From positions 1,426,001 to 1,490,000 of the forward strand of contig NC_050727.1 in NCBI RefSeq assembly GCF_014133895.1: a stretch of DNA of 64,000 nucleotides, in the 5' to 3' direction. How positions within the stretch are numbered: position 1 is the stretch's first letter; each line of letters begins with the position of its first letter. The position numbers and the translations under genes are program-made. The stretch is from Torulaspora globosa. Taxonomy: Eukaryota; Ascomycota; Saccharomycetes; Saccharomycetales; Saccharomycetaceae. This document shows positions 28,386 through 36,268 of the stretch, piece by piece. The notes under the pieces are model-generated. The model searched no databases and was not told where the DNA came from. It saw only the letters and a list, made by a program, of their open reading frames with translations.

Positions 28386-28700
28386 GACCAACTGTTCGCG
28401 GTCAAACCGCCAGTCGATGGCCGGTCGGCCCGGTCTCAAGCAGTGAAGCATCAGAATGTCGTATAGCCGGAAGTGCAAGCAAAGCTGTCTTTACGACCCT
28501 GTAAGCAAAAACGTCGTCTTGAACATCAGTCCTGTGAAGCGTTCCAAAGCGGCTTGCAGATCCTCTATGTATCCTCTGGATCTTATCCACCTACTATTAA
28601 CCATTGTAAACCACCAGCGCCGCCATCTTTCTTTGTGGCAAGTAAGAGTGATAAGTCATCAAGATGGGCGGCAAATCCTTTAAATAGGCGCGCTACAGTG

Positions 28701-28743
28701 CGGGTAACACTTGACCAAGCTCAACACTGAAAAACTATAAAAG
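28701..28743 (+). promoter_or_regulatory. Reb1 site plus TATA box of a possible RNA gene
   Basis: CGGGTAAC (28701-28708) is followed by TATAAAAG (28736-28743). The pair lies 470 bases before YTM1 and 460 bases beyond FSF1, too far to be the obvious core promoter of either. This layout is typical of strong independent noncoding RNA genes in yeast. Confidence 0.5.
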
Positions 28744-28784
28744 GCCCGTTGTTTGGTCAACGTTTAACGATTTCTTCTCTATGC

Positions 28785-28978
28785 GACATTTCATTTCTTG
28801 TAAGAGGGTGATACGAATGCCTTCTATTCACTGTGCCATCTTGATTGACCGTAGATGACCAGAGGGGAAAAGAAGCGCTAGATCAACGTAACCTACAATT
28901 TACACTCATGAGCGTCCTCATACTGTCCAGGCTAATCTTCCCACGGCTCTGGTCGGTAACTGCGCAAATGGGACATCG
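28785..28978 (+). ncRNA. Candidate noncoding RNA, possibly the snR8 H/ACA snoRNA
   Basis: Inferred from position. A Reb1 site and TATA box lie just upstream, and the stretch has no credible coding frame. My recollection is that S. cerevisiae has SNR8, about 190 bases, between FSF1 and YTM1. Possible H/ACA marks are AGATCA (28880-28885, fits ANANNA) and ACA at 28973-28975. Local stems can be drawn, for example CATCT/AGATG around 28838-28858 and ATGAG/CTCAT around 28908-28921. I could not build a convincing two-hairpin fold or match guides to rRNA, so the boundaries are approximate. Confidence 0.3.
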
Positions 28979-29078
28979 CTTGATGGTAGATCAAACTAGA
29001 TATATATAGCTCTTGGTATCTTGAATGGCTCGTAATATCGTGGATTGGCCCAGAGCTACGGGGTTTTCTGTGCAGTGT

Positions 29079-29135
29079 TGAAAAATTTGGACCAATTTTG
29101 AAAAATTTTGACAGGATATCTCATCTCATCTCATC
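29079..29135 (+). promoter_or_regulatory. RRPE and PAC-like elements of YTM1
   Basis: Two RRPE-type motifs (TGAAAAATTT near 29079 and TTTTGAAAAATTTTG at 29097-29111) precede three overlapping CTCATC units (29120-29135), the core of the PAC motif GCTCATCGC. RRPE followed by PAC is the standard promoter of yeast ribosome biogenesis genes, and YTM1 is one. Confidence 0.75.
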
Positions 29136-29214
29136 TCGAATGGTTAAGATCGTGTAGCTGTAGGGTGAAGAGGCATTGGCAGGGGTCTCGACGTGAGTAT
29201 TGGGCAATTGAAAC

Positions 29215-30579
29215 ATGGCGGAGGATAAATCGCAAGTTAAAGTGAAGTTTTTCACCCGTGAGCAGGACGAATCGTTGCACGTTCAGGATACGCCGATCTA
29301 TGCGCCAATCTCACTGAAACGGTATGGCCTCTCGGAGATCGTAAACCATTTGCTAGGTTTGGAAAAGGCTGTGCCCTTTGATTTCTTGATTGATGGCGAA
29401 TTGTTGCGTACATCGCTACAGGATTATCTGACCAAGAAAGGACTGTCGAGCGAAACGTCTCTGAACGTGGAATATACCAGGGCCGTTCTTCCGCCATCAT
29501 ATCTAGCTAGTTTCAACGACGAAGATTGGATCAGCTCTATCGACGTCGGCGACAGGCATATCATTAGCGGATCCTACGACGGTATCGTCAGGACGTGGAA
29601 CCTATCGGGGAAGATTGATAAACAGTACAGTGGACATTCAGGACAGATTCGTGCCGTAAAATATATTTCCAACACTAGATTAGTGTCTGCCGCGAACGAT
29701 CGTACTTTGCGTCTGTGGAAGACCAAGAACGACAAGGTGACCCGCGAGCAGGCGCTAGCTGACGACGAAGACATCGAAGAAGGGAAGACATTAGCGATCC
29801 TGGAAGGTCACAAAGCTCCAGTGGTCTCAGTCGACGTGGCCAGTAACTCAAGAATACTGTCAGGCTCGTATGATAACACGGTTGGTTTCTGGTCCACAAT
29901 TTATAAGGAAATGATCGCAATTGATCCTATGGAAGAACTGAACAATAGCACCAACAACAAAGTATCTACCGCTGCAAGGAAAAGAAGAAAGCTCGCGTTG
30001 AAGGACGGGTCCATCAGAAGACGTGGTCCACTGGCACTTCTGGAGTCACACACTGGTCCGGTGGAGCAGGCTATATTCGATGCTACTGATAATACAGTTG
30101 GTTACTCGGTTTCGCAGGATCACACAATTAAGACTTGGGATCTCGTTACTGCACGTTGCGTCGACACAAAGACAACTTCATATTCATTGCTGTCAATGGC
30201 TCAACTACCAAGTTTGCATCTACTTGCGTGTGGTTCTAGCGCAAGACACATCACCCTTCATGATTTGCGTGCAAACTCCTCCGCCAAAATAACTCAACAG
30301 CAGCTTGTTGGTCATAAAAACTTTGTGGTTTCTCTGGATACGTGTCCGGAAAACGAATACATGCTGTGCTCTGGTTCTCATGACGGGACGGTAAAAGTCT
30401 GGGATGTGAGGGCCAATTCTCCTATGTACACTATCACAAGAGAAGATCCTACGGTTCAAAAGGGCGTCAATGATAAAGTTTTCGCTGTGAAATGGGCAAA
30501 AGACGTAGGCATCATCAGCGGAGGACAGGATAAGAAGCTTCAGATAAACAAAGGTGACAACATTTTCAAAACGCAGTGA
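29215..30579 (+). CDS. YTM1: Ytm1, WD40 ribosome biogenesis factor
   Basis: 454 aa; S. cerevisiae Ytm1 is 460. The N-terminal ubiquitin-like NLE domain (about 5-95) contacts the AAA protein Rea1. A seven-bladed WD40 propeller follows (about 105-450), with repeats such as ISGSYDGIVRTWN, LSGSYDNTVGFW, and CSGSHDGTVKVWDVR. Ytm1 forms a complex with Nop7 and Erb1 in pre-60S particles. Its stop is only three bases from the stop of the next, convergent gene. Confidence 0.97.
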   Translation: MAEDKSQVKVKFFTREQDESLHVQDTPIYAPISLKRYGLSEIVNHLLGLEKAVPFDFLIDGELLRTSLQDYLTKKGLSSETSLNVEYTRAVLPPSYLASFNDEDWISSIDVGDRHIISGSYDGIVRTWNLSGKIDKQYSGHSGQIRAVKYISNTRLVSAANDRTLRLWKTKNDKVTREQALADDEDIEEGKTLAILEGHKAPVVSVDVASNSRILSGSYDNTVGFWSTIYKEMIAIDPMEELNNSTNNKVSTAARKRRKLALKDGSIRRRGPLALLESHTGPVEQAIFDATDNTVGYSVSQDHTIKTWDLVTARCVDTKTTSYSLLSMAQLPSLHLLACGSSARHITLHDLRANSSAKITQQQLVGHKNFVVSLDTCPENEYMLCSGSHDGTVKVWDVRANSPMYTITREDPTVQKGVNDKVFAVKWAKDVGIISGGQDKKLQINKGDNIFKTQ

Positions 30580-30582
30580 AAT

Positions 30583-31947
30583 TCAGTCGTCTCGGATCGT
30601 ATTTTTCTCTTTCTGAAACCGAGTATGGAATTTAAGTAAACCATAATAACCCTGGTATAACGATTCGCGATCGGTCATGTATCCATTCAGCCCACTCTTA
30701 TAGTCAGTAACTCTTTCTTCGACAATGTCGCGCCAGCCTCGAAGCTCACGCAGTTGTCGTAATTCATCTGCTGTAAATTGAACCAACGGTCTCGTCTCGT
30801 ATTTTAGGGGTCCAATGTTGATCCATTGCAGTTCATCGCAGCAGTCGCTCAATGATTCGATAGCCTTGATGTATTCAAATAAATTCTCGGCCGTGTCAAT
30901 GAAAAAAGCTGTACAGACAATGACTTGGTCATATTTCTGTCCATTGGTAGTGTATTGAAGGAAATTACCCCAATGAACTGTTAAGTTTGATGGCCTCTTT
31001 ATGCCCGTTAGTTGAACATTAAATTTCCTCGTTTGACTTTGCACGCTGGAGCTTCCAGAGTAATGCTGACAAAATGGCCTAATTCCAACGTCGGTTCCAT
31101 GGTCTAAAGCAAATTCGTTGAACACATACATGAGAGGTGATAGCTCAATAGAAACAACATCAAAATTTGGAAATTTTTTGGCCGTGGAGTAAGGTATTTG
31201 TCCTGCTCCTGCTCCAGGAATGACAATCAGAGTTCTCTTGCCGCTGTCGACACTAGGGTGATTTAGGCTCTTGCAGATAAATTCGATCAATGGCTCTCGC
31301 TCACACAGAAAACCGCTGCTCCAGTCTCTACATAGATGACCTATAGCCTCATTTACTCGATTCTGGTTGGACGGCGACGCCGCCAACACGACTTGTTCGC
31401 TGACGAACTTCAATGAACCGTCATTGTTGAGGGTGTAACCTAGCTCAGCACAAATTGTTTTCAATTGATCAGGTAAAGCTTCATCCTCCGTATTCTTGAA
31501 GTTGGCCCGAACGATCTTCTCAAGAATATGGCTAATAACTGCCTTTAAAACACTGTGATTCGCTTCAATACATTTATTCACTTCTTTAATCTTGGAGAAA
31601 TATTCGAGCTCCCTCAACTGTTCAATATGAATCTCATCCAGTTCCTTTGTTCTGTTGAAGATGGTAGCATTCTGACGCTGAGCTCTGACACTGTACTCTT
31701 GTAATTGCGCAAGGCATTGAGTTAGCTCATAAAGTGTGGTGCTCTCAGAGGTCTCGAAACAGGGTGCAGTCTTGCATATCTTGAAATCGGGCGTTGCCAC
31801 GACAAGTTGCTTGGATGGCAAAAGGTAATCTGAGAGTGAATGTTGCATCAAAGAGGCAGCCCAGTTTCTGAAAGGCTTATATCTTCTAAGAAACGACATC
31901 AGCACAGCGAGGCATGCAAAGATAATGGTCGGCAAACTGGACGCCAT
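30583..31947 (-). CDS. YMR209C-type SAM-dependent methyltransferase (N2227/carnosine N-methyltransferase family)
   Basis: 454 aa; S. cerevisiae YMR209C is about 457. An N-terminal hydrophobic segment (about 5-20) suggests a membrane anchor. The N2227-family core shows GHLCRDWSSGFLCEREPL (about 208-225), the SAM-binding loop VIPGAGAGQIPYSTA (about 248-262), and CTAFFIDTAENLFEYI with WINIGPLKYE further on. Human CARNMT1 of this family methylates carnosine; the yeast substrate is unknown to me. Strand and order (ERG12, this gene, YMR210W, DML1) match YMR208W-YMR211W, which supports the ortholog call over the related YNL092W. Confidence 0.85.
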   Translation of the reverse strand: MASSLPTIIFACLAVLMSFLRRYKPFRNWAASLMQHSLSDYLLPSKQLVVATPDFKICKTAPCFETSESTTLYELTQCLAQLQEYSVRAQRQNATIFNRTKELDEIHIEQLRELEYFSKIKEVNKCIEANHSVLKAVISHILEKIVRANFKNTEDEALPDQLKTICAELGYTLNNDGSLKFVSEQVVLAASPSNQNRVNEAIGHLCRDWSSGFLCEREPLIEFICKSLNHPSVDSGKRTLIVIPGAGAGQIPYSTAKKFPNFDVVSIELSPLMYVFNEFALDHGTDVGIRPFCQHYSGSSSVQSQTRKFNVQLTGIKRPSNLTVHWGNFLQYTTNGQKYDQVIVCTAFFIDTAENLFEYIKAIESLSDCCDELQWINIGPLKYETRPLVQFTADELRQLRELRGWRDIVEERVTDYKSGLNGYMTDRESLYQGYYGLLKFHTRFQKEKNTIRDD

Positions 31948-32183
31948 GGATGCTCGCTCTCTGTTCTTGGTTTGTTAGACGTTTTTCTGATGACCTTTGA
32001 CATGCTCGAAGAACTGCGATGGCTTTTGATTGACCAAAGCAAAGAGTAAGCCAATAACGGCCTCCCTCATCTCATTGAATAATTCTCACATATCCTTCAA
32101 CCTGTTGAACAGTTTGCATATGAGCCAAGTGGTTTGATTAAGAAGCTAAAAGATTAAATGGAGAAAATGTCTATGAATGAGTA

Positions 32184-34082
32184 TTATACGATGTCAGAAA
32201 CTACGTCAGCAAATTCGCCAGCACTGTCGCTTTTATCAGCCTGGTCGTAGATTGAGTCTTTGAGAGCGGCATGGGTATTTTTTAGCGGTTTTGGACCATG
32301 AGAGACGCTGGGTCTTCTCTCGCTTGGATGCAGCGAGTGCGAATCATCGTACATCTTCAAGGTACTCACTCTGGTAATTGTGGCATGATCTGAGCCTTCT
32401 TCTCCAGCATCTTCTGCCTCAGCTTGCTGCTTAATCAGGGCAGCGTAACCAAACATGGACCTCCTTCTAATCTTGGCACCCCATCGCTCAAAGACCCAAG
32501 GAATTGGCACCATCACGACACATATTAGAGCGAACAATGTGCTGGCCCATTTCACTTTCAAGTTCTCGTACATCTGAATTGTGAAAAGTGGGAACACACT
32601 GCTAGTAATATACCTTAGCATGGTATTGGCAGCCAGACATGACGCAACGAACAATGGAGGGTAGCACAGTGAGAAGTAGATGATGATGGTGAAGAAAATG
32701 AGGATTAATCCGAAGCCGAACGGAATGCCTGCTGCAATAGGTGCCATCCAGTGAACATCGGGCCTGGCGGTCCAAGCCTGCCAGAAGAGCGCAATAGGCA
32801 GTGCGACCGAGCCAAATTTGCACGCCAGCAAAAATTTCTCCGGGACGACCGGCAGTAGCTCGTTGGTTTCTGGATCACGGTGTCCTCTATAAGGAGCCGT
32901 CCTCTTTGATTGACGTTCGTCTGGCCCTAACTCCGGAGTACCCTCCGGTGCCTTGGGAAATAGATATTTACGGTCCAGGTATAGGTAGAAGATGGATCCC
33001 AACCACAGGCCAATACCAATTCCCAGGAAAGGCAAACCCGATACTCCCAGGTTCATGTGGTAGATGCCGTGGTAGATAACTGGATAAGCCTCGAAGAACC
33101 CAAAAAGCACTGCAAAGATGAAGGCCACGTAGATGCTGAATACAAGAACAATTGGTTCGACGAACAGCATCTTGATAGGACGGAAAATAGTGATGGTCAA
33201 AGTAAGTTTCAAAAACGCCTTCTGGTCCTCTTTCGAGAACTTCTTCAAATTCACGTTGTTCTTTTTGGCCCGCTTCCTCAGAATCACACCCTTATGTGTC
33301 TCTGGCATGATGGCAATGAAGGGCAAGACCAACCCACCAGCAATCAGCTGAATCCATTGCGACCAGCGCCATCCCTGGCTTTTTGTAGCAAAGCCTCCCA
33401 TGATCGGACTAATCACCGGCCCAAGGAAAGGTGCCAGGCAGAAGAACGTCATTGCCACGGACACTTCGTCCTGGTCGAAGATATCCATAATGGTACCGGA
33501 ACCAACAGACAGCGCAGGGGATGCGAAAACCCCAGAGAAAAATCTCAACGGCAGAATTATTCTCATGTGGCCATTGGAGAGACCAACCCCCATCGTGAAT
33601 AGCATCGAGATGGGCAGTGAGAATAAGTAAACCGGTTTACGGCCAAAAACTTCGCTCAAGGGTGCCCCGATAATCGTTGCAGACCCGAGCAAATAGAACG
33701 TAAGACCCGCAAGCGCCAACGTCTGGTTGACATGGTAACGGGCCACTAATTCAGGAACACCAGACACGTACAAAGACGAACCCATGGTAACCACCAGACA
33801 TAAAAATGCCACAACCATTATAGTATACCATTTTTTCCAACCGGGCCAGTTATGAGGGTTTTCAGGGTCATCGGGACCATCCCAATCCAGGCTTCGAGGA
33901 TCAATCGGCTCGCCACTCTCTTCGGTTTTTGACTCGTCCTCTGTTCGCTTCCGCGCAGTTAGCTCAGCCAATTGCTTACCGTTCAATTGTGGCTCATCGA
34001 TTTCTGAGCCCTGCTTCAAGTCTTCACAAGAACTAGAACTTTCAAGGTGCATGACATCCCCATTCTGTGGTGAACGACTCAT
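32184..34082 (-). CDS. TPO4: Tpo4, MFS polyamine/drug exporter (DHA1)
   Basis: 632 aa from the ATG at 34082; an in-frame upstream TTG is rejected. S. cerevisiae Tpo4 is 659. A hydrophilic N-terminus of about 90 residues precedes WPGWKKWYTIMVVAFLC and twelve membrane spans. The DHA1 motif APLSEVFGRKPVY is near residue 145. A long cytosolic loop in the middle (about 375-420) and a Ser-rich tail complete it. Tpo4 exports polyamines at the plasma membrane. Syntenic with YOR273C. Its promoter region holds an unusual CGGAA array. Confidence 0.93.
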   Translation of the reverse strand: MSRSPQNGDVMHLESSSSCEDLKQGSEIDEPQLNGKQLAELTARKRTEDESKTEESGEPIDPRSLDWDGPDDPENPHNWPGWKKWYTIMVVAFLCLVVTMGSSLYVSGVPELVARYHVNQTLALAGLTFYLLGSATIIGAPLSEVFGRKPVYLFSLPISMLFTMGVGLSNGHMRIILPLRFFSGVFASPALSVGSGTIMDIFDQDEVSVAMTFFCLAPFLGPVISPIMGGFATKSQGWRWSQWIQLIAGGLVLPFIAIMPETHKGVILRKRAKKNNVNLKKFSKEDQKAFLKLTLTITIFRPIKMLFVEPIVLVFSIYVAFIFAVLFGFFEAYPVIYHGIYHMNLGVSGLPFLGIGIGLWLGSIFYLYLDRKYLFPKAPEGTPELGPDERQSKRTAPYRGHRDPETNELLPVVPEKFLLACKFGSVALPIALFWQAWTARPDVHWMAPIAAGIPFGFGLILIFFTIIIYFSLCYPPLFVASCLAANTMLRYITSSVFPLFTIQMYENLKVKWASTLFALICVVMVPIPWVFERWGAKIRRRSMFGYAALIKQQAEAEDAGEEGSDHATITRVSTLKMYDDSHSLHPSERRPSVSHGPKPLKNTHAALKDSIYDQADKSDSAGEFADVVSDIV

Positions 34083-34359
34083 TGTGACTACTAGATCGGC
34101 AGCTTGCAAACCAATTGCTATGAATTCTCAAGAATCATCCTCTGCAGTCGGATTACAACACATTGCACATATGAATATATATATAAGGATAGCAAGGTGA
34201 TCAAACCACCTGTGCACTACGCACCTTACTATGCAGTTAGCCATATATAAACTGGCGGTTGTACTGGCCGGTGTTAATATCTGTTGGCCGAAGATTCAGA
34301 TCTTTAATTGTCCATCGGGGATTATGTATCCGCCAGATAGTGGGGGTAGCAACCACCGA

Positions 34360-34405
34360 CGGAAAAACGGAAGGACGGAAGGAAACGGAAGGAAACGGAA
34401 CGGAC
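34360..34405. repeat. CGGAA direct-repeat cluster
   Basis: CGGAA begins at 34360, 34368, 34376, 34386 and 34396, and a further CGG at 34401. Spacings are 8, 8, 10, 10 and 5 bases. CGG triplets are the half-sites of zinc-cluster regulators, so this may be a multi-site array, or simply a slippage-expanded purine tract. Confidence 0.7.
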
Positions 34406-34467
34406 TTAAACGAGGAGACCATCAAGTGGGGCAGTGCACGGAAAAATAGTTTTTCCGAGGTCGACAT

Positions 34468-34527
34468 ATGCTCGTTCTAGGAGTGCCATGATTAAAGATG
34501 GTTGGTAAGCTTATGGTTGACGATTAA
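34468..34527 (+). promoter_or_regulatory. Three overlapping uORFs before the YMR210W ortholog
   Basis: ATG-to-stop frames of 7, 6 and 9 codons are at 34468-34491, 34488-34508 and 34498-34527. Each overlaps the next, and all end over 120 bases before the main ATG at 34649. If the transcript starts upstream of them they should reduce main-frame translation. The transcript start is not known. Confidence 0.45.
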
Positions 34528-34648
34528 AGGGTCCAATCAGGGACCTTTGCTGTGGCTTTTAGCTTTGGCGTTGAAGCTGGGGAGCTGTCGTCTTTCAAGT
34601 GGTAAAAAAACGGGTTCTAATAGTGGGAAGCGCGGGATTCGTCCACGT

Positions 34649-35986
34649 ATGTTACGAGACATACTGCCCAATTGCTTGAGGGTGAAGCATGTGCTTCCGG
34701 ACCATCCTATCGTGTGGCAGGCAGATGAAGAGTCCTTGGTGGGTAAAAGTGGTACGATCTCGATGCAGGAGTTGATTGATCGGTATAGTCCCGAGTTTTC
34801 GCATGGAGCGGCTTCTCTGTTGCATCCTATGCTAGTCAATGGCCATTTGCAGACGGCGTACGCCGCTTATAAGCCCTTCAAAACTATCGATCGTGTTAAT
34901 TACAAGCGCTTGATCCTTCGCTATCCCGATCAAGGTGAGGGAACAGTGGACTTCGCAGTGAAAAGTCTTGATCCCCAGAGGGACGGTGATTACGTTCCGC
35001 CGTCGCAAAGTGCTCATGAGTTACCCAAGAACTACTCGTATTTCGATCCCGATGATCCCCGGCAGTTCTCCTCAGACGATAGACCTATGCTCATCGTCCT
35101 GCATGGGCTCACGGGTGGCTCTGCCGAGAGCTATGCCCGGACACTGGTCAGTAGGATTACAAAACATTACAACTTCGAAGCATGCGTTTTCAACGCTAGG
35201 GGCTGTTGCCAGTCAACCATCACCACGCCGCAAACGTACAATGGGGGCTGGACGAATGATATACGGTTCTGTGTGAATGAGTTGCGGTCTAGATTCCCTA
35301 ACAGAAGACTTTACATGGTTGGTTTTTCTTTGGGGGCATCGGTACTGAGCAACTATATCGGCGAAGAGGCTGAGAATTCTCAGATAGACTGTGCAGTGGC
35401 TTTAGGGAACCCGTGGGATCTGGCACACTCGTCCTATTACATAAACAACACCAAGATGGGGGCAAAATTTTATTCGCCTGCTTTGGCACAAAACTTAGTA
35501 GACCTCTCCAAGACCCACATGGAAGTGCTAAAGACCCACTCGAAGTTAGGCAAAAGGTACGAGACAAAGATGACCAATATACACACCGTTGAGCATTTCG
35601 ATAATCTATTCACGGCTCCTATGTTTGGTTACAACACAGCAACTGAGTATTACAGAAACGCTTCATCTTGCAACCGCTTACTTTCCATCAGAACGCCGTT
35701 CTTGGCCATAAACTCACTCGATGACCCAATAGTCGGTTATGAAGCGATGCCTGAAGAAGAGATAAGAGCTAACCCCTACACTCTATTGATCGAGACCACC
35801 AAAGGTGGTCATGTCGCATGGTTCGAGAACACTAAGGGCAAGAGATGGTACACCGATCCATTGTGTCGCTTCTTAAGCGCGTTCCACCGGGAAATCGTTG
35901 TTAAGAACTTAAAGCTTGTGGTCGACGCTGAAGAACTGCCGCATAATAACGTTGGACCCGTGATGACCACTAACCTTAAATTTTGA
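34649..35986 (+). CDS. MGL2: YMR210W-type alpha/beta hydrolase (monoacylglycerol lipase-like)
   Basis: 445 aa from the ATG at 34649 (MLRDILPNCLRVKHVLPD); S. cerevisiae YMR210W is about 449 and starts MRLKELLPNF. The frame is open 49 codons further upstream but has no ATG. Family motifs include LIVLHGLTGGSAESY, the Arg-Gly-Cys-Cys stretch NARGCCQSTITTP, nucleophile elbow GFSLGAS (Ser), Asp in LDDPIVG and His in TKGGHVAWFE. It belongs with the Eht1/Eeb1 lipases and esterases; YMR210W has monoacylglycerol lipase activity in S. cerevisiae. Syntenic with YMR209C and DML1. Confidence 0.92.
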   Translation: MLRDILPNCLRVKHVLPDHPIVWQADEESLVGKSGTISMQELIDRYSPEFSHGAASLLHPMLVNGHLQTAYAAYKPFKTIDRVNYKRLILRYPDQGEGTVDFAVKSLDPQRDGDYVPPSQSAHELPKNYSYFDPDDPRQFSSDDRPMLIVLHGLTGGSAESYARTLVSRITKHYNFEACVFNARGCCQSTITTPQTYNGGWTNDIRFCVNELRSRFPNRRLYMVGFSLGASVLSNYIGEEAENSQIDCAVALGNPWDLAHSSYYINNTKMGAKFYSPALAQNLVDLSKTHMEVLKTHSKLGKRYETKMTNIHTVEHFDNLFTAPMFGYNTATEYYRNASSCNRLLSIRTPFLAINSLDDPIVGYEAMPEEEIRANPYTLLIETTKGGHVAWFENTKGKRWYTDPLCRFLSAFHREIVVKNLKLVVDAEELPHNNVGPVMTTNLKF

Positions 35987-36268
35987 TTCTGCTAAAGATT
36001 TATCAAGTAGCAGAGGCCCAATTTCAGTTCAACAAATGAAGCCAGCTCAGCATTGTAAATGTCACTGAGACCATCAAACTTTGGTATCAGCTTATGTAAA
36101 TAGTTTGGAACTGAGGTTGTCATTTTACCAGTAAACCTTTACTTGTCTGTTAAATCGTAGCTTCCGCTCATAATGTAGAGAGCCCTACCTGTATTAATAT
36201 TTGAAAAATGGCTACATAAACGTTAAATCTGGGGGCCGACTTCAGAGTTCTGAAATCGATTGAAGACA

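Larger units (their letters stand above)
28239..29214. other. Large divergent gap FSF1/YTM1
   Basis: 976 bases, the longest gene-free stretch. The FSF1 side has TCACGTGA (28378-28385). The middle has a Reb1 site (28701-28707) and a consensus TATA box (28736-28743) pointing right, far from either ATG, which suggests a separate short transcript. The YTM1 side holds RRPE and PAC-like motifs (29079-29135). Confidence 0.7.
34083..34648. other. Divergent TPO4/YMR210W promoter region
   Basis: 566 bases. An alternating AT stretch near 34174-34186 lies about 90 bases upstream of TPO4 and can serve as its TATA. A cluster of CGGAA repeats lies at 34360-34403. Three short overlapping uORFs (34468-34527) precede the YMR210W-type gene, and its frame stays open back to 34502 without an ATG. 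Confidence 0.65.

Noticed and set aside
34231..34449. 72-codon frame in the TPO4/YMR210W gap
   Set aside because: It runs through the low-complexity CGGAA array, with a rival frame on the other strand; no sign of a real protein.
34498..34650. 5' intron in the YMR210W ortholog (GGTAAGC at 34504)
   Set aside because: No TACTAAC-like branch point with a suitable 3' site was found downstream, and the ATG at 34649 already matches the S. cerevisiae start.
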